Source of the DNA: Olivibacter sp. SDN3
GTDB lineage: Bacteria; Bacteroidota; Bacteroidia; Sphingobacteriales; Sphingobacteriaceae
Assembly (NCBI RefSeq): GCF_014334135.1
Contig: NZ_CP060497.1
Span: 1,674,001-1,738,000 of the forward strand
Direction of reading: 5' to 3'
DNA length: 64,000 nt
Shown: positions 42,063 to 51,891 of the stretch, piece after piece
Layout: each line of letters starts with the position of its first letter
How positions within the stretch are numbered: position 1 is the first letter of the stretch
Position numbers and translations under genes: made by a program
The notes under the pieces: generated by a model
The model's database searches: none
What the model saw: only the letters and a program-made list of their open reading frames with translations
What the model was told of the DNA's origin: nothing

Positions 42063-43472
42063 ATGAATGTATATCAACTAAAGACAAGGTTTAAAAAACT
42101 ATTAGCAGATACCACAACTCCCGTAAGCATTTACTTGAGACTGCGGGATGTCTTCCCTAATAGCTTATTGTTGGAAAGCTCGGATTATCATAGTAAAGAG
42201 AACAGTATGAGTTATGTCTGTTGCGAACCGATGGCCGGCATAACATTAGATGAGAAGTCCTTAGAAATATATTATCCCGATGGCAAAAAGATAGCTAGGG
42301 CTGCAAATAGTATTAATCTACGAGAAGAGGTTTCTTTATTTCGTCAGTCTTTTAAGGTAGTAAATGAGCCGCCCTTTAAGTTCATTTCAAACGGATTATT
42401 TGGTTATTTTACATTTGATGCAGTCGCACACTTTGAAGATATTACGCTCCATACTCCGATAGATGACGTTCGAAATATCCCTTATTTGCAGTATCATATA
42501 TATCGATATGTAATCGCAATTGATCATTTTCGTAATGAGCTTTATATCTTTGAACATACCTATGGAACGCAACCAGACGATGGGTTGGACAAAATTCAAT
42601 ACCTCATACAAAACAAAAACTTTCCTGAGTATCGCTTTGAATTGAATGGCGACGAGACGTCTAATAAGACTGATGAAGAATATATGGCCTTAGTGGAAAA
42701 GACCAAAGAACATATATTTCGGGGAGATGTATTTCAAATTGTGCCATCCAGAGCTTTCAGTAGGCCATTTCTCGGTGACGAATTTAACGTATACCGCAGC
42801 CTAAGATCGGTGAACCCCTCTCCTTACCTCTTCTATTTTGACTATGGAGATTTTAAACTATTTGGCTCTTCGCCAGAAGCACAATTGACAATAAAAGATA
42901 AGGAAGCTTGCATTTATCCTATCGCGGGTACATTTAAGCGTACAGGGAGCATGACGGAGGATTTACAGATTGCAGAAAAATTGAAATCAGACCCAAAAGA
43001 AAGTGCCGAGCACGTGATGTTAGTAGATCTCGCTCGAAATGATCTGAGCAGACACTGTGTGGGTGTTGACGTTAAATCATTCAAAGAAGCGCAGTTTTAT
43101 TCGCACGTAATCCACTTGGTGTCTAAGGTTGCAGGCACGCTTCAGGAAGGGGTGAACTCATTCGATGTGGTTGGCGATACATTTCCTGCCGGTACACTTA
43201 GCGGAGCACCTAAACATATGGCCATGCAGCTCATTGACAGATACGAAAAACAACAGCGTGGCTTCTACAGCGGTGCGATAGGGTTTATGGGTTTTAACGG
43301 TGACTTCAATCATGCGATTATGATTCGGACTTTTCTGAGCAAAAAAAATAGATTGCACTATCAGGCAGGGGGGGGCGTCGTCGCAGATTCTTCTGCTGAA
43401 GGCGAATTGAATGAAGTTAATAATAAAATTGCAGCTTTGAGAAAGGCGTTAGCTTTAGCAGAAAGCATTTAG
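42063..43472 (+). CDS. trpE: Anthranilate synthase component I
   Basis: 469 residues. Converts chorismate to anthranilate with TrpG-supplied ammonia. The N-terminal regulatory motif LLLESSDY (about residue 33) is the LLES site for feedback inhibition by tryptophan. The chorismate-binding core shows FQIVPSRAFSR, FGSSPEAQL, YPIAGTFKRTG, EHVMLVDLARNDL, and GDTFPAGTLSGAPK. Control is thus double: attenuation and feedback. trpG follows after 44 bases. Confidence 0.97.
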   Translation: MNVYQLKTRFKKLLADTTTPVSIYLRLRDVFPNSLLLESSDYHSKENSMSYVCCEPMAGITLDEKSLEIYYPDGKKIARAANSINLREEVSLFRQSFKVVNEPPFKFISNGLFGYFTFDAVAHFEDITLHTPIDDVRNIPYLQYHIYRYVIAIDHFRNELYIFEHTYGTQPDDGLDKIQYLIQNKNFPEYRFELNGDETSNKTDEEYMALVEKTKEHIFRGDVFQIVPSRAFSRPFLGDEFNVYRSLRSVNPSPYLFYFDYGDFKLFGSSPEAQLTIKDKEACIYPIAGTFKRTGSMTEDLQIAEKLKSDPKESAEHVMLVDLARNDLSRHCVGVDVKSFKEAQFYSHVIHLVSKVAGTLQEGVNSFDVVGDTFPAGTLSGAPKHMAMQLIDRYEKQQRGFYSGAIGFMGFNGDFNHAIMIRTFLSKKNRLHYQAGGGVVADSSAEGELNEVNNKIAALRKALALAESI

Positions 43473-43516
43473 GATTCAAAAGCAAGTTAACTGCTTATAG
43501 TGATTGAAAATATAAA

Positions 43517-44110
43517 ATGATACACAACGAACTTGCTACCGAACCAAAGATTTTGGTGGTAGATAATTATGATTCATTTACCTTTAACCTGGTACATCTC
43601 CTACAGGAATGTGGAATGGATTGTACCGTAATAAGGAATGATAAATTTAACATTGAAGACGTGGCTGCTTATGATAAGATTCTTTTATCACCTGGACCGG
43701 GAATTCCGGAAGAATCCGGCTTATTATTAGAGGTCATTCGGGTATATGGCACCTCAAAAAGTATTCTAGGTATTTGTTTGGGGCAACAGGCAATAGCAGA
43801 AGTGTATGGAGGCAAATTGTTTAACCTCAAGAGACCTGTGCACGGCACGGCCACACCTTTAAAAGTGATTGATGAGGAAGAACCGTTATTCTCTGGACTA
43901 CCAACATCTTTTATGGTTGGTCGTTATCATTCTTGGGCAGTAGACAGAGAAGGGTTTCCTAGCGAGTTGGAAATAACTGCATTGGACGAGGAAGGGGTTA
44001 TCATGGCGCTCAGGCATAAAACGTATGATGTAAAAGGGCTACAGTTTCATCCAGAGTCTGTATTAAGTGTACATGGAAAAAAAATCATTGAGAATTGGTT
44101 GAAACGTTGA
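43517..44110 (+). CDS. trpG: Anthranilate/aminodeoxychorismate synthase component II
   Basis: 197 residues, class I glutamine amidotransferase. Catalytic triad: Cys in LGICLGQQAIAE, His and Glu in LQFHPESVLS near the C-terminus; oxyanion-loop SPGPGIPEESG. It releases ammonia for TrpE. In genomes with one such subunit it also serves PabB, so it may be shared with folate synthesis (family knowledge). trpC starts 51 bases downstream. Confidence 0.95.
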   Translation: MIHNELATEPKILVVDNYDSFTFNLVHLLQECGMDCTVIRNDKFNIEDVAAYDKILLSPGPGIPEESGLLLEVIRVYGTSKSILGICLGQQAIAEVYGGKLFNLKRPVHGTATPLKVIDEEEPLFSGLPTSFMVGRYHSWAVDREGFPSELEITALDEEGVIMALRHKTYDVKGLQFHPESVLSVHGKKIIENWLKR

Positions 44111-44161
44111 TTGATAGCAAACTAACAAGTTTACTAAGTACAAGTGAATAGTTGAAAATAG

Positions 44162-44950
44162 ATGGATATCTTAGATAAAATTATAGAAAGAAAAAAGCGA
44201 GAGGTAGCTGAAGCAAAGGAAAAAGTTAGTTTAGAAGAACTAAAAAACACACCACTTTATGGCCGAACCTGTTATAGGCTGCGTGATTTTGTGTTAGACA
44301 ATGCGCGAACAGGGGTGATAGCTGAATTTAAAAGGGCATCTCCTTCAAAAGGTATTATTAATGATAGCGTAGAGCTGAACGAAGTGGTAAAAAGTTACGC
44401 AATTTCCGGAGCCTCGGCTATTTCGGTACTGACCGATTCTTTCTTTTTTAAGGGATCATTGGATGATTTAAAGGAGGCTAGATCACAAGTAGATATTCCT
44501 CTATTGAGAAAAGACTTTGTGCTAGATGTTTATCAAATTGAAGAGGCAAAGGCTTATGGCGCAGATATTATTTTGCTCATAGCAGCAGTGCTGTCAAAAG
44601 AGGATGTAGGACGATTCTCAAAATATGCAAAGGCATTAGGCTTAAATGTACTGCTTGAAATACATAACGAAGAAGAGCTTGTAGGAAACACCTATGCCGA
44701 AATAGACGCAATAGGCGTTAATAATAGAAATCTGAAAGATTTTTCTGTTTCCATCCAGCACTCTCTGGATCTGGTGGATAAAATTCCCGACCAATATATC
44801 AAAGTGTCGGAGAGTGGTATAAGCGATCCTGGTACAATTAGAAAGTTAAAACACGCTGGTTTTCAAGCATTCCTTATTGGTGAAAATTTTATGAAAACGG
44901 AAGATCCTTCCGCTGCGGTTATAAATTTTACAAAGGAGCTACGAAAATAG
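44162..44950 (+). CDS. trpC: Indole-3-glycerol-phosphate synthase
   Basis: 262 residues, single-function TIM barrel closing the indole ring of CdRP. Seen: IAEFKRASPSKG (catalytic Lys), LLRKDFVLDVYQIEEA (catalytic Lys and Asp), IGVNNRNLKDF (Asn for the anthranilate ring) and VSESGISD. No fused TrpF domain. The next gene (anmK) runs the other way 9 bases on, so trpD, trpF, trpB and trpA are not in this operon; between trpG and trpC, where trpD normally sits, there are only 51 bases. Confidence 0.96.
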   Translation: MDILDKIIERKKREVAEAKEKVSLEELKNTPLYGRTCYRLRDFVLDNARTGVIAEFKRASPSKGIINDSVELNEVVKSYAISGASAISVLTDSFFFKGSLDDLKEARSQVDIPLLRKDFVLDVYQIEEAKAYGADIILLIAAVLSKEDVGRFSKYAKALGLNVLLEIHNEEELVGNTYAEIDAIGVNNRNLKDFSVSIQHSLDLVDKIPDQYIKVSESGISDPGTIRKLKHAGFQAFLIGENFMKTEDPSAAVINFTKELRK

Positions 44951-44959
44951 GTTTGTCTA

Positions 44960-46150
44960 CTAATAAGGTAAACTTATCTTTCCTAAAGAAACAGTTGGGG
45001 CCCCTATTCCTCCCATCATACCTTGTGGGTTTCCTGCGATTGTTTCGTTAGCCAGCAAGGCGAATAAGATTGCTTCTTTTGCATCGCTGGTAACACCCAG
45101 TTCGTCCAGTGGATTTACGATATAAGATGGGAGCCTTTTTTGTAGATGGTACATTAAATTTGAATTGTGAAAACCGCCACCACTTACAAGGATTTTTTTT
45201 ATGGTATCGTTTGTTTGAATACTTTCGATGGATAGGGCAATGCTATTGACAGTGAAAGCCGCCAAAGTAGCCATGACATCTTCATGTGCTAACTTTTGTG
45301 TAGAAGAGTTTTTTTGTGCCGCTGTTAAATATGCTAGGTTGAATAGCTCAGGACCGGTCGTTTTTGGCGTTGGAAGGGCAAAAAATGAATGATCAAATAG
45401 CGCTTCGAGTAATTTCGGGTGAACTGTGCCCTTGGAAGCAAATTGGCCATCATCATCGAAAGCTTGATTAAAGTGTTGTTGCATGTAGTGATTCATTAAT
45501 GTGTTGCCAGGACCTGTATCAGTTGATAGTAAATTGTCTGTATCATATTTTGCGGCTGGAAGGTATGTAAAATTGGAAATGCCACCTATGTTCAGTAGGA
45601 AACGATCCTCTTCCTTGTGCGAAAAGAGTAATCTGTCTCCATATACAGCTAAAGGGGCGCCCTCCCCCCCTGCGGCCACATGTTTCTGTCTGAAATCTGA
45701 TAAAGTGATGATGCCGGTCTTCACCGCTACATGATCGCCGTCGCCAATTTGTAGTGTGCTATTTGGCACGTGATAATTGCCTGTGAGGGATTGAGGCGCA
45801 TGATAAACGGTTTGTCCATGTGAGGCGATTAAATCGACCTCCTTCCTAGGTGTATTCCAATCTTCCAACGTATCTAATACCATCGCGGCATGAGTAGAAC
45901 CGATGATTGCGTTCATGGCGCATAATTTAGCCAGGTCAATCCTAGGTTTTGAAAAAATAGCTTTTACTTCTTTTACAAAAGAGGGTGCATAGGATATTGT
46001 TTTAAATTGGAGTACTTCCAACGAAGTGTCTTTGCCTGCTCCCCGGATAACGCAAAGGGCTAGATCCAGCCCATCGAGAGAAGTGCCCGACATCATACCT
46101 AAAATAGTCCGTTCTTGTTTGTTTGCAATTTCTGCGAGTTTTGCTATCAT
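44960..46150 (-). CDS. anmK: Anhydro-N-acetylmuramic acid kinase
   Basis: 396 residues, sugar kinase of the ASKHA superfamily that cleaves and phosphorylates 1,6-anhydro-MurNAc from cell-wall turnover to MurNAc-6-phosphate. The ATP-binding start GMMSGTSLDGLDLALC, LIASHGQTVYHAP, DTGPGNTLMN and VSGGGFHNSNLM are diagnostic. Divergent from nagB, which works later on the same recycled amino sugars; a TAATTTTG -7 box for anmK lies at 46209-46216. Identification is certain. Confidence 0.96.
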   Translation of the reverse strand: MIAKLAEIANKQERTILGMMSGTSLDGLDLALCVIRGAGKDTSLEVLQFKTISYAPSFVKEVKAIFSKPRIDLAKLCAMNAIIGSTHAAMVLDTLEDWNTPRKEVDLIASHGQTVYHAPQSLTGNYHVPNSTLQIGDGDHVAVKTGIITLSDFRQKHVAAGGEGAPLAVYGDRLLFSHKEEDRFLLNIGGISNFTYLPAAKYDTDNLLSTDTGPGNTLMNHYMQQHFNQAFDDDGQFASKGTVHPKLLEALFDHSFFALPTPKTTGPELFNLAYLTAAQKNSSTQKLAHEDVMATLAAFTVNSIALSIESIQTNDTIKKILVSGGGFHNSNLMYHLQKRLPSYIVNPLDELGVTSDAKEAILFALLANETIAGNPQGMMGGIGAPTVSLGKISLPY

Positions 46151-46299
46151 TATGTTCTCTCTCTAAAATTGGAAAAATTTACGCACTCGATTGATTAATG
46201 TATAGAACCAAAATTAAATTAAAAACATGATGAAAGTACTACGATCAAAACATTATTTCATTATTTTTGCTTCTCACCTTAAATGAAACTATCCTAAAA

Positions 46300-48222
46300 A
46301 TGGCTAGATTAAATCTATTGGAAGAAACGCGTTTCGAGAAACTTCCCGTGAGCGTCTACAAAAATTCTAGAGAGGCATCATTATCAGTTGCTGCCCGTAT
46401 CGCAACATTAATTAAAGAAAAGCAAGCAAAAGGTGAGCAGGCTGTAATAGGTCTTGCTACAGGAGCAACTCCTGTTCAAGTGTATGCTGAGCTTGTACGT
46501 CTTCATCGTGAAGAAGGATTGAGCTTTAAAGATGTCATCACATTCAATTTGGATGAGTATTATCCTATGCAGCCGGACGCTGTGCAGAGTTATGTCACCT
46601 TTATGAATAAGCACTTGTTTGATCATATTGACATCGACAAAGCAAATGTACACATCCCGGATGGGACGCTGGATTTGGCAGATATCCCGGCTTATTGTGT
46701 AGAGTATGAGCGTAAAATTACGGCGTTGGGAGGGCTGGATTTTCAGCTCTTAGGTATTGGCCGTACCGGACATATCGGTTTTAATGAACCGGGATCTGCG
46801 CCTAACTCAGGAACACGATTGGTGACCTTAGATGATCTCACGCGCCGTGACGCGTCTCGCGACTTTGGAGGAAAGGAAAATGTGCCTACTAAGGCGATCA
46901 CCATGGGTATTGGAACCATTTTCAAAGCGAGGGAGATTATATTGATGGCTTGGAATCCTGTAAAAGCAGAAATTGTTAAAAAAGCGGTTGAAGGCGAAAT
47001 TTCGTCCGATGTACCTGCAACTTATTTACAGCTTTCAGACCACGTAGAATTTATTTTGGATGAGGGGGCTGCGAGCGAACTTACACGATTTAATACGCCC
47101 TGGTTGGTGACGGATTGTGTTTGGGATTCGCAAACAATAAAAAAGGCTGTGATCTGGTTAGCAGAGGCGGTTGACAAACCGATATTGAAATTAACCGAAG
47201 AAGATTATAATAACCATGGCATGGCTCAATTAGCAACAGAAAAAGGGCCTGTATATAATATCAACATAGATATTTTTAATCAGCTACAACATACCATTAC
47301 CGGATGGCCTGGCGGTAAACCGAATGCAGATGATAGTCAACGCCCGGAGCGAGCAGTGCCAGCGAAGAAAAATGTTATTATATTTTCTCCACATCCAGAT
47401 GATGACGTAATTTCCATGGGTGGGACATTTATTCGGCTGGCAGATCAGGGGCATAACGTACATGTTGCTTATCAAACTTCGGGGAATACTGCCGTATGGG
47501 ATGATGATGTGCTGAGGTATCTTGAGTTTGCTACGGATTTTATAAAATCTTTGGATGTAGAAACCAGCAAATTGGATGCCCTGTATGCTGATACCAGAAA
47601 GTTTATTGCTGCTAAAAAGCCTAATCAGATAGATACTGAAGAAATCAGGACTGTAAAGGGACTCATTCGCAAAGGGGAGGCGATTGCGGGTGCGCGTTTT
47701 GCCGGGCTTCCAGACGAGCATATACATTTTCAGAATCTTCCTTTTTATGACAGAGGTAAATTTTCCAAAGAAGTTTCCTATGAAGATGATGTTCAGCAAA
47801 CCATGGAGTTGTTACGGAAGGTGAAACCGCATCAGGTATTTGCGGCCGGTGATTTTGCCGATCCTCATGGAACACATAAAGTGTGCTTTGACATTATTTT
47901 AGAAGCGCTTGTGAGGCTGCGACAAACAGATGAATGGACGAAGGATTGCTGGTTATGGTTATATAGAGGTGCTTGGCATGAGTTTGAAATTCATGAAATT
48001 GAAATGGCCGTTCCGCTATCTCCTCAAGAGGTAATTCGAAAAAGACATGCAATATTTAAGCATCAGTCTCAGAAAGACTTACCGGTATTCCCTGGAGATG
48101 ACGCTCGCGAATTTTGGGTTCGTGCAGAAGATAGAACGAGTGAAACGGCTAGAAAATACGATGCTCTGGGACTAGCGGATTACGAAGCAATCGAGGCGTT
48201 TATCAGGTGGAAATTGGATTAA
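46300..48222 (+). CDS. nagB: Glucosamine-6-phosphate deaminase fused to a PIG-L/LmbE domain
   Basis: 640 residues from the ATG giving MARLNLLEETRF. The first 270 or so are NagB: AVIGLATGATPVQVY, FNLDEYYPM (catalytic Asp), GRTGHIGFNEPGSAPNS (catalytic His-Glu). After a linker with a NagB-like swivel (residues 270-350), the LmbE-type deacetylase domain follows: IIFSPHPDDDVISMGGT (zinc-binding HPDD) and DPHGTHKVCF. The long form occurs in other Bacteroidota (family knowledge). It could both remove an acetyl group and deaminate, but a metal-dependent deacetylase activity is inference. A -7-like box TATTTTTG is at 46262-46269. Confidence 0.93.
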   Translation: MARLNLLEETRFEKLPVSVYKNSREASLSVAARIATLIKEKQAKGEQAVIGLATGATPVQVYAELVRLHREEGLSFKDVITFNLDEYYPMQPDAVQSYVTFMNKHLFDHIDIDKANVHIPDGTLDLADIPAYCVEYERKITALGGLDFQLLGIGRTGHIGFNEPGSAPNSGTRLVTLDDLTRRDASRDFGGKENVPTKAITMGIGTIFKAREIILMAWNPVKAEIVKKAVEGEISSDVPATYLQLSDHVEFILDEGAASELTRFNTPWLVTDCVWDSQTIKKAVIWLAEAVDKPILKLTEEDYNNHGMAQLATEKGPVYNINIDIFNQLQHTITGWPGGKPNADDSQRPERAVPAKKNVIIFSPHPDDDVISMGGTFIRLADQGHNVHVAYQTSGNTAVWDDDVLRYLEFATDFIKSLDVETSKLDALYADTRKFIAAKKPNQIDTEEIRTVKGLIRKGEAIAGARFAGLPDEHIHFQNLPFYDRGKFSKEVSYEDDVQQTMELLRKVKPHQVFAAGDFADPHGTHKVCFDIILEALVRLRQTDEWTKDCWLWLYRGAWHEFEIHEIEMAVPLSPQEVIRKRHAIFKHQSQKDLPVFPGDDAREFWVRAEDRTSETARKYDALGLADYEAIEAFIRWKLD

Positions 48223-48270
48223 CCCCTAATTGGATAAGTAGAGAGGCGATAAATTTCGCTGTCAATAGCC

Positions 48271-48309
48271 AAAGGGTCTGCAAAAAACTTAAATTTTTGC
48301 AGACCCTTT
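48271..48309 (+). terminator. nagB terminator, 16-bp perfect stem
   Basis: AAAGGGTCTGCAAAAA (48271-48286) and its complement (48294-48309) enclose the 7-base loop ACTTAAA, with T-rich sequence after it. Strong intrinsic terminator 49 bases after the nagB stop. Confidence 0.9.
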
Positions 48310-48505
48310 TTATATTAAACTTATATACGCGTCACGGGGCTTTTTGGATTAGCACCTGGTTTTATGGTATTACTCATTAAATGCCCGGTTCATGCGGTTC
48401 ATGAGAACGCTTCGCCAAGTTTGGTTACTTTTTTGCGGGAACCTTCCGGTTAAAGGAAAGCTTGAATACCTTCAATAAGCAATTGATTAAAAAATAACAT
48501 ATCTT

Positions 48506-49831
48506 TCAATATTGAAATACTCCTGTATTGGTTACCCGCACGTTAAATGGTTGTAAATAGGTGTCTATTAAAACCGCTAATTCTCTTCTGGTTAATTCCT
48601 TTCCTAAATCGTACGATTGGTCGAATTTAAAACGTTTGGACCATCCTTTTTCTATCTCAGCATCTAACTCATCGCCGCGGTTAGCAACGTATTTTATAAG
48701 GTTTAATAGATCTTTAAGCTTAAGAACAGGTATGTCTTTGCCTTTAAACCAGATTTGACTGCGTGTATAAAGCTGTTCGATAATAGGTTCTATTTCTTTA
48801 GAAGAAACAAGGCTGTCTGGTTGGAACATGAAGCTGTTTACCCCATTGGAAGTAGTGTATACGCCCTGTAGAATGCCAGTAGCTCCTACGCGTTGTATTG
48901 CTGTACAGTGCGGGTCTTGAAGTGGTATGTCTTGAAAGGGAATGATAAAGCTTTTAAACGCCAGTAACTCGCCCTGCAAGGTCCGGACATTAATTTTATC
49001 GGTAGTGGTTTTGAAAAAAGCGCAATATGCCGCGGCTGCGCCACAGGCTTGTGCCTGTAACATTAATAAGGGAATGGCTTTAACAGGATCATCAAGTAAT
49101 TCATATATACCCTCCAAAGATCTGGTTGCGAAATAATTTGGGATACTGTCGGGGAATATGCTTGCCATCGGAATAGTAAAAACGTCATTTGCTAGGTTAC
49201 CTACAACAACACCCGTTCGATAGATCGTTTGGCTGTAATCCACCTGCCTCTGCTGATCGAATGGAATGGTGGTTTTTATTTGTTGGTTTTGTCGTTCTTG
49301 CGAATGAACATATTGGTATAAATCGGAGTTTACGGAAGCGTCTATCAATGCTAAAACTTTTATTTTTTCCCCATTATCCAATTGTACTTGCCACCCTTTT
49401 CCTGATCGTTGTACTTTTGCGATTTTACTATTTTTCTTCAACTGCAAACGATTGATGGTATCCGACATCGCTTCTAGAGTGTTTTGTGCGATGCGTGGAG
49501 GGATATTGTTTTTGGCCGCAATGGCGGTCGAATCGGCTAGCTCCTCGGCGTTTGCCAATTTTGTTAAGAATAGTGCCCATGTGCCTACATCGAGCTGCTT
49601 ATTGGCAGAGACTTTTTTGTTCCCTCCCATAATGACGTCCCCTCCAATGGCCGAGGAATCGACAACCCACAGCGTCTCCACGCCGGATTGCGCCGCTTGC
49701 ATAGCTGCCGAAAAAGCATCTACACAATGTCCATAAACGAGTACCTGTGGCTTTTGTTGTTTTGCACGTTTCTGCCCAAATAATGGCAAAGAGATAAACG
49801 AAAGGAAAATTAAGACATAAAGCCGGTCCAT
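48506..49831 (-). CDS. Secreted FAD-dependent oxidoreductase-like protein
   Basis: 441 residues. Signal peptide (LIFLSFISLPLFGQ). The FAD-binding beta-alpha-beta unit reads QVLVYGHCVDAFSAAMQAAQSG followed by an acidic strand end (LWVVDSSAIGG). The usual GxGxxG is GHCVDA here, so dinucleotide binding is uncertain. Secreted homologues with an FAD_oxidored domain act on polysaccharide or xanthan-like substrates, but the C-terminal half has no recognised motif. It is followed on its strand only by noncoding DNA with the nagB terminator. Function not assignable. Confidence 0.75.
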   Translation of the reverse strand: MDRLYVLIFLSFISLPLFGQKRAKQQKPQVLVYGHCVDAFSAAMQAAQSGVETLWVVDSSAIGGDVIMGGNKKVSANKQLDVGTWALFLTKLANAEELADSTAIAAKNNIPPRIAQNTLEAMSDTINRLQLKKNSKIAKVQRSGKGWQVQLDNGEKIKVLALIDASVNSDLYQYVHSQERQNQQIKTTIPFDQQRQVDYSQTIYRTGVVVGNLANDVFTIPMASIFPDSIPNYFATRSLEGIYELLDDPVKAIPLLMLQAQACGAAAAYCAFFKTTTDKINVRTLQGELLAFKSFIIPFQDIPLQDPHCTAIQRVGATGILQGVYTTSNGVNSFMFQPDSLVSSKEIEPIIEQLYTRSQIWFKGKDIPVLKLKDLLNLIKYVANRGDELDAEIEKGWSKRFKFDQSYDLGKELTRRELAVLIDTYLQPFNVRVTNTGVFQY

Positions 49832-50016
49832 AGATCAGGTTTTTGTGTTTAACAGGTGAAATTAAGCATTTTTGACAGTTAGGCATATGAATTAGGATTT
49901 TTTAACAATTATCCTGCCGGAGGAGTTCTAGTTGGCGGTTCAAATAAAAGGCCGGGATACGTTTTAAGGTATGCCCAGCCTGTATGTGGTTTAAAAATCC
50001 TCAATAGAAAGTAAAA

Positions 50017-50706
50017 CTACAACGAGCTTTGCTGTTGAGCTTCTTCTTTCATTTTTTCATTTGCAACAATAACAATTTCTACCCGACGGTTTTGCGCACG
50101 ACCTGCTTCCGTATCGTTATCGCCAATAGGTTCACTAAAACTTTTGCCCTCTGTTTTTACACGCCCAGAAGCTAAACCTTGCGATACTGCATAGTTTTTA
50201 ACGGCATTGGCTCTGCGCTCGGATAGCCCTTGATTGTATTGTTCAGTCCCTTTATTATCCGTATGGCCGATAACCAATATATCGGTGTCGGGATTGTCGT
50301 TCAGAGATTTTACCAAATTTTTAATGTTCGTTTGGGCTTCTGCACGTAAATCTGTTTGATCAAAACCAAACAAAATACCTGAATCAAATTTAACGATAAT
50401 GCCCTCTCCGGCTTTCACTACCTCCGCACCATCTACCGTGCGTTCAATCTCTGCAGCCTGTCTGTCCATTTTTTTACCAATAAATCCCCCGGCAACTCCG
50501 CCTAAGGCACCACCTATAATAGCACCTACAGCAGTATTGCCCGCTTTACTACCTATTAATGCTCCTATACCTGCTCCTCCGGCAGCTCCTATACCCGCAC
50601 CTTTTTGTGTGTTATTCAATGATTTTACTGTATTACATCCCGTGAATAACATGCCGGAGGTTGCTAGGGCAATGCCAAAAATTGCTATGTTTTTTGATAT
50701 GTTCAT
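50017..50706 (-). CDS. OmpA family lipoprotein with glycine zipper
   Basis: 229 residues from the ATG giving MNISKNIAIFGI (a longer start would add 26 residues and break the signal peptide). Lipobox LFTGC, then a glycine-zipper stretch (GAGIGALIGSKAGNTAVGAI) that may insert in a membrane. The C-terminal OmpA peptidoglycan-binding domain (FDQTDLRAEAQTNIK, VIGHTDNKGTEQYNQGLSER) has the conserved Asp and Arg, and ends in NRRVEIVI. Anchors the outer membrane to the cell wall. Confidence 0.93.
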   Translation of the reverse strand: MNISKNIAIFGIALATSGMLFTGCNTVKSLNNTQKGAGIGAAGGAGIGALIGSKAGNTAVGAIIGGALGGVAGGFIGKKMDRQAAEIERTVDGAEVVKAGEGIIVKFDSGILFGFDQTDLRAEAQTNIKNLVKSLNDNPDTDILVIGHTDNKGTEQYNQGLSERRANAVKNYAVSQGLASGRVKTEGKSFSEPIGDNDTEAGRAQNRRVEIVIVANEKMKEEAQQQSSL

Positions 50707-51007
50707 TGTATTGTTTTTTGATATATTAAAAAGTATACAAACTAAATGCCAAAAAGTTTCCTCCTCAAATCGCAAATTAGCCAACTATTATTCGATAAAA
50801 CAATGCCACGTAAAAAGAAAATTTTATTTGTATGCTTTTGGCCTATAACATCGGCTATCGGTACTTGGTCACAAGAGCTGTACAAATGGGAGACTAACAT
50901 ATATCCTATAAATAGATAAACTTTATGAACAGTATAACTTCAAGAGATTGACTTGATAACTATTTTCGACTATTAACCGAAGAGCAATTATTCTGGCTAC
51001 TTAATAC
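50707..51007. other. 301-base intergenic stretch, nothing recognised
   Basis: A+T-rich sequence between two leftward genes. It holds the OmpA-family promoter region but no clear -33/-7 pair, terminator or reading frame. Confidence 0.5.
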
Positions 51008-51778
51008 TTAATATTCTTTTTCGTTTAATCGTTGAGGAGGAATATTAAGTTTCGGCAAGGTATCAGCTTTAGGCCTACCGTCTTCCTCAAATTTTTTAAG
51101 AGAGATTTTAAGATAATCGCGTATATCGTATTCGTTCCAGTACCTTGACTGGTTATAAGTAGGTCTATATAACGCCATAAAGTTTGTTAGGTCTTCTCCT
51201 TCCAAACCAGTAATTTCTGATACATTGTATTTGTTAAACTTTTTGTCTATCTCTGTTTCTTGTATTTCGTTTTCCGCATAGGTACTGAATCGCCGTGCAT
51301 TCTTAGCAGATCTACTAAAGGTATTATATAGCGCACTTAAGGGGCTAAATACATATTGGAGGGGTTTCGTTTTACCGTTATTATAAACTCCCTGTTTCCG
51401 ATAATCGTCCATAATGTCTTTCAGTTCATCTTTTCGTGTTTTTCCCGTAACGGTAACCGTTTCAAGCTCAATAATTGGATTTAAATTAACAACGATGTTT
51501 TTGGGATCAACGATGGTATAATATTCCGATGAATAGGCATATTTTGTTACAATGAGTGTGTCGCCTGGCTTTGCAGGTATAACGAAACCACCTTCATTAT
51601 TGGAAAGGGCCTTTTCAAGGGTCCGTCTATTGGTGATGGTTGCTTCAGCGACACGTTTAGGTGTCCCCTTTTCTACCACAATACCTTGGAGACCTTCCTG
51701 CGCAATACAACCTAGTGATGATGCTATCAATAAGATGAAGCAGAGAAAAGAAATGATATTTAGATGCTCTTTTTTCAT
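51008..51778 (-). CDS. Secreted protein with carboxypeptidase-like regulatory domain
   Basis: 256 residues. Signal peptide (HLNIISFLCFILLIASSLG), then a beta-sandwich regulatory domain (GLQGIVVEKGTPKRVAEATI, FVIPAKPGDTLIVTKYAYS, residues 28-105). The remaining 150 residues are helical and charged (MDDYRKQGVYNNGK, STYAENEIQETEID) without a catalytic motif. It is common beside OmpA-type and barrel proteins; probably a periplasmic or surface component. Function unknown. Confidence 0.75.
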   Translation of the reverse strand: MKKEHLNIISFLCFILLIASSLGCIAQEGLQGIVVEKGTPKRVAEATITNRRTLEKALSNNEGGFVIPAKPGDTLIVTKYAYSSEYYTIVDPKNIVVNLNPIIELETVTVTGKTRKDELKDIMDDYRKQGVYNNGKTKPLQYVFSPLSALYNTFSRSAKNARRFSTYAENEIQETEIDKKFNKYNVSEITGLEGEDLTNFMALYRPTYNQSRYWNEYDIRDYLKISLKKFEEDGRPKADTLPKLNIPPQRLNEKEY

Positions 51779-51891
51779 TTTTATTCATCGTAAACATAAC
51801 AAATCATACGCATTTGGGATGCAAAAAAATGTTAAAATTGCCGCTCGTTAACAGTTTTTTCCTGCTGGTGAAGGAATTAACCATTTTTCGC

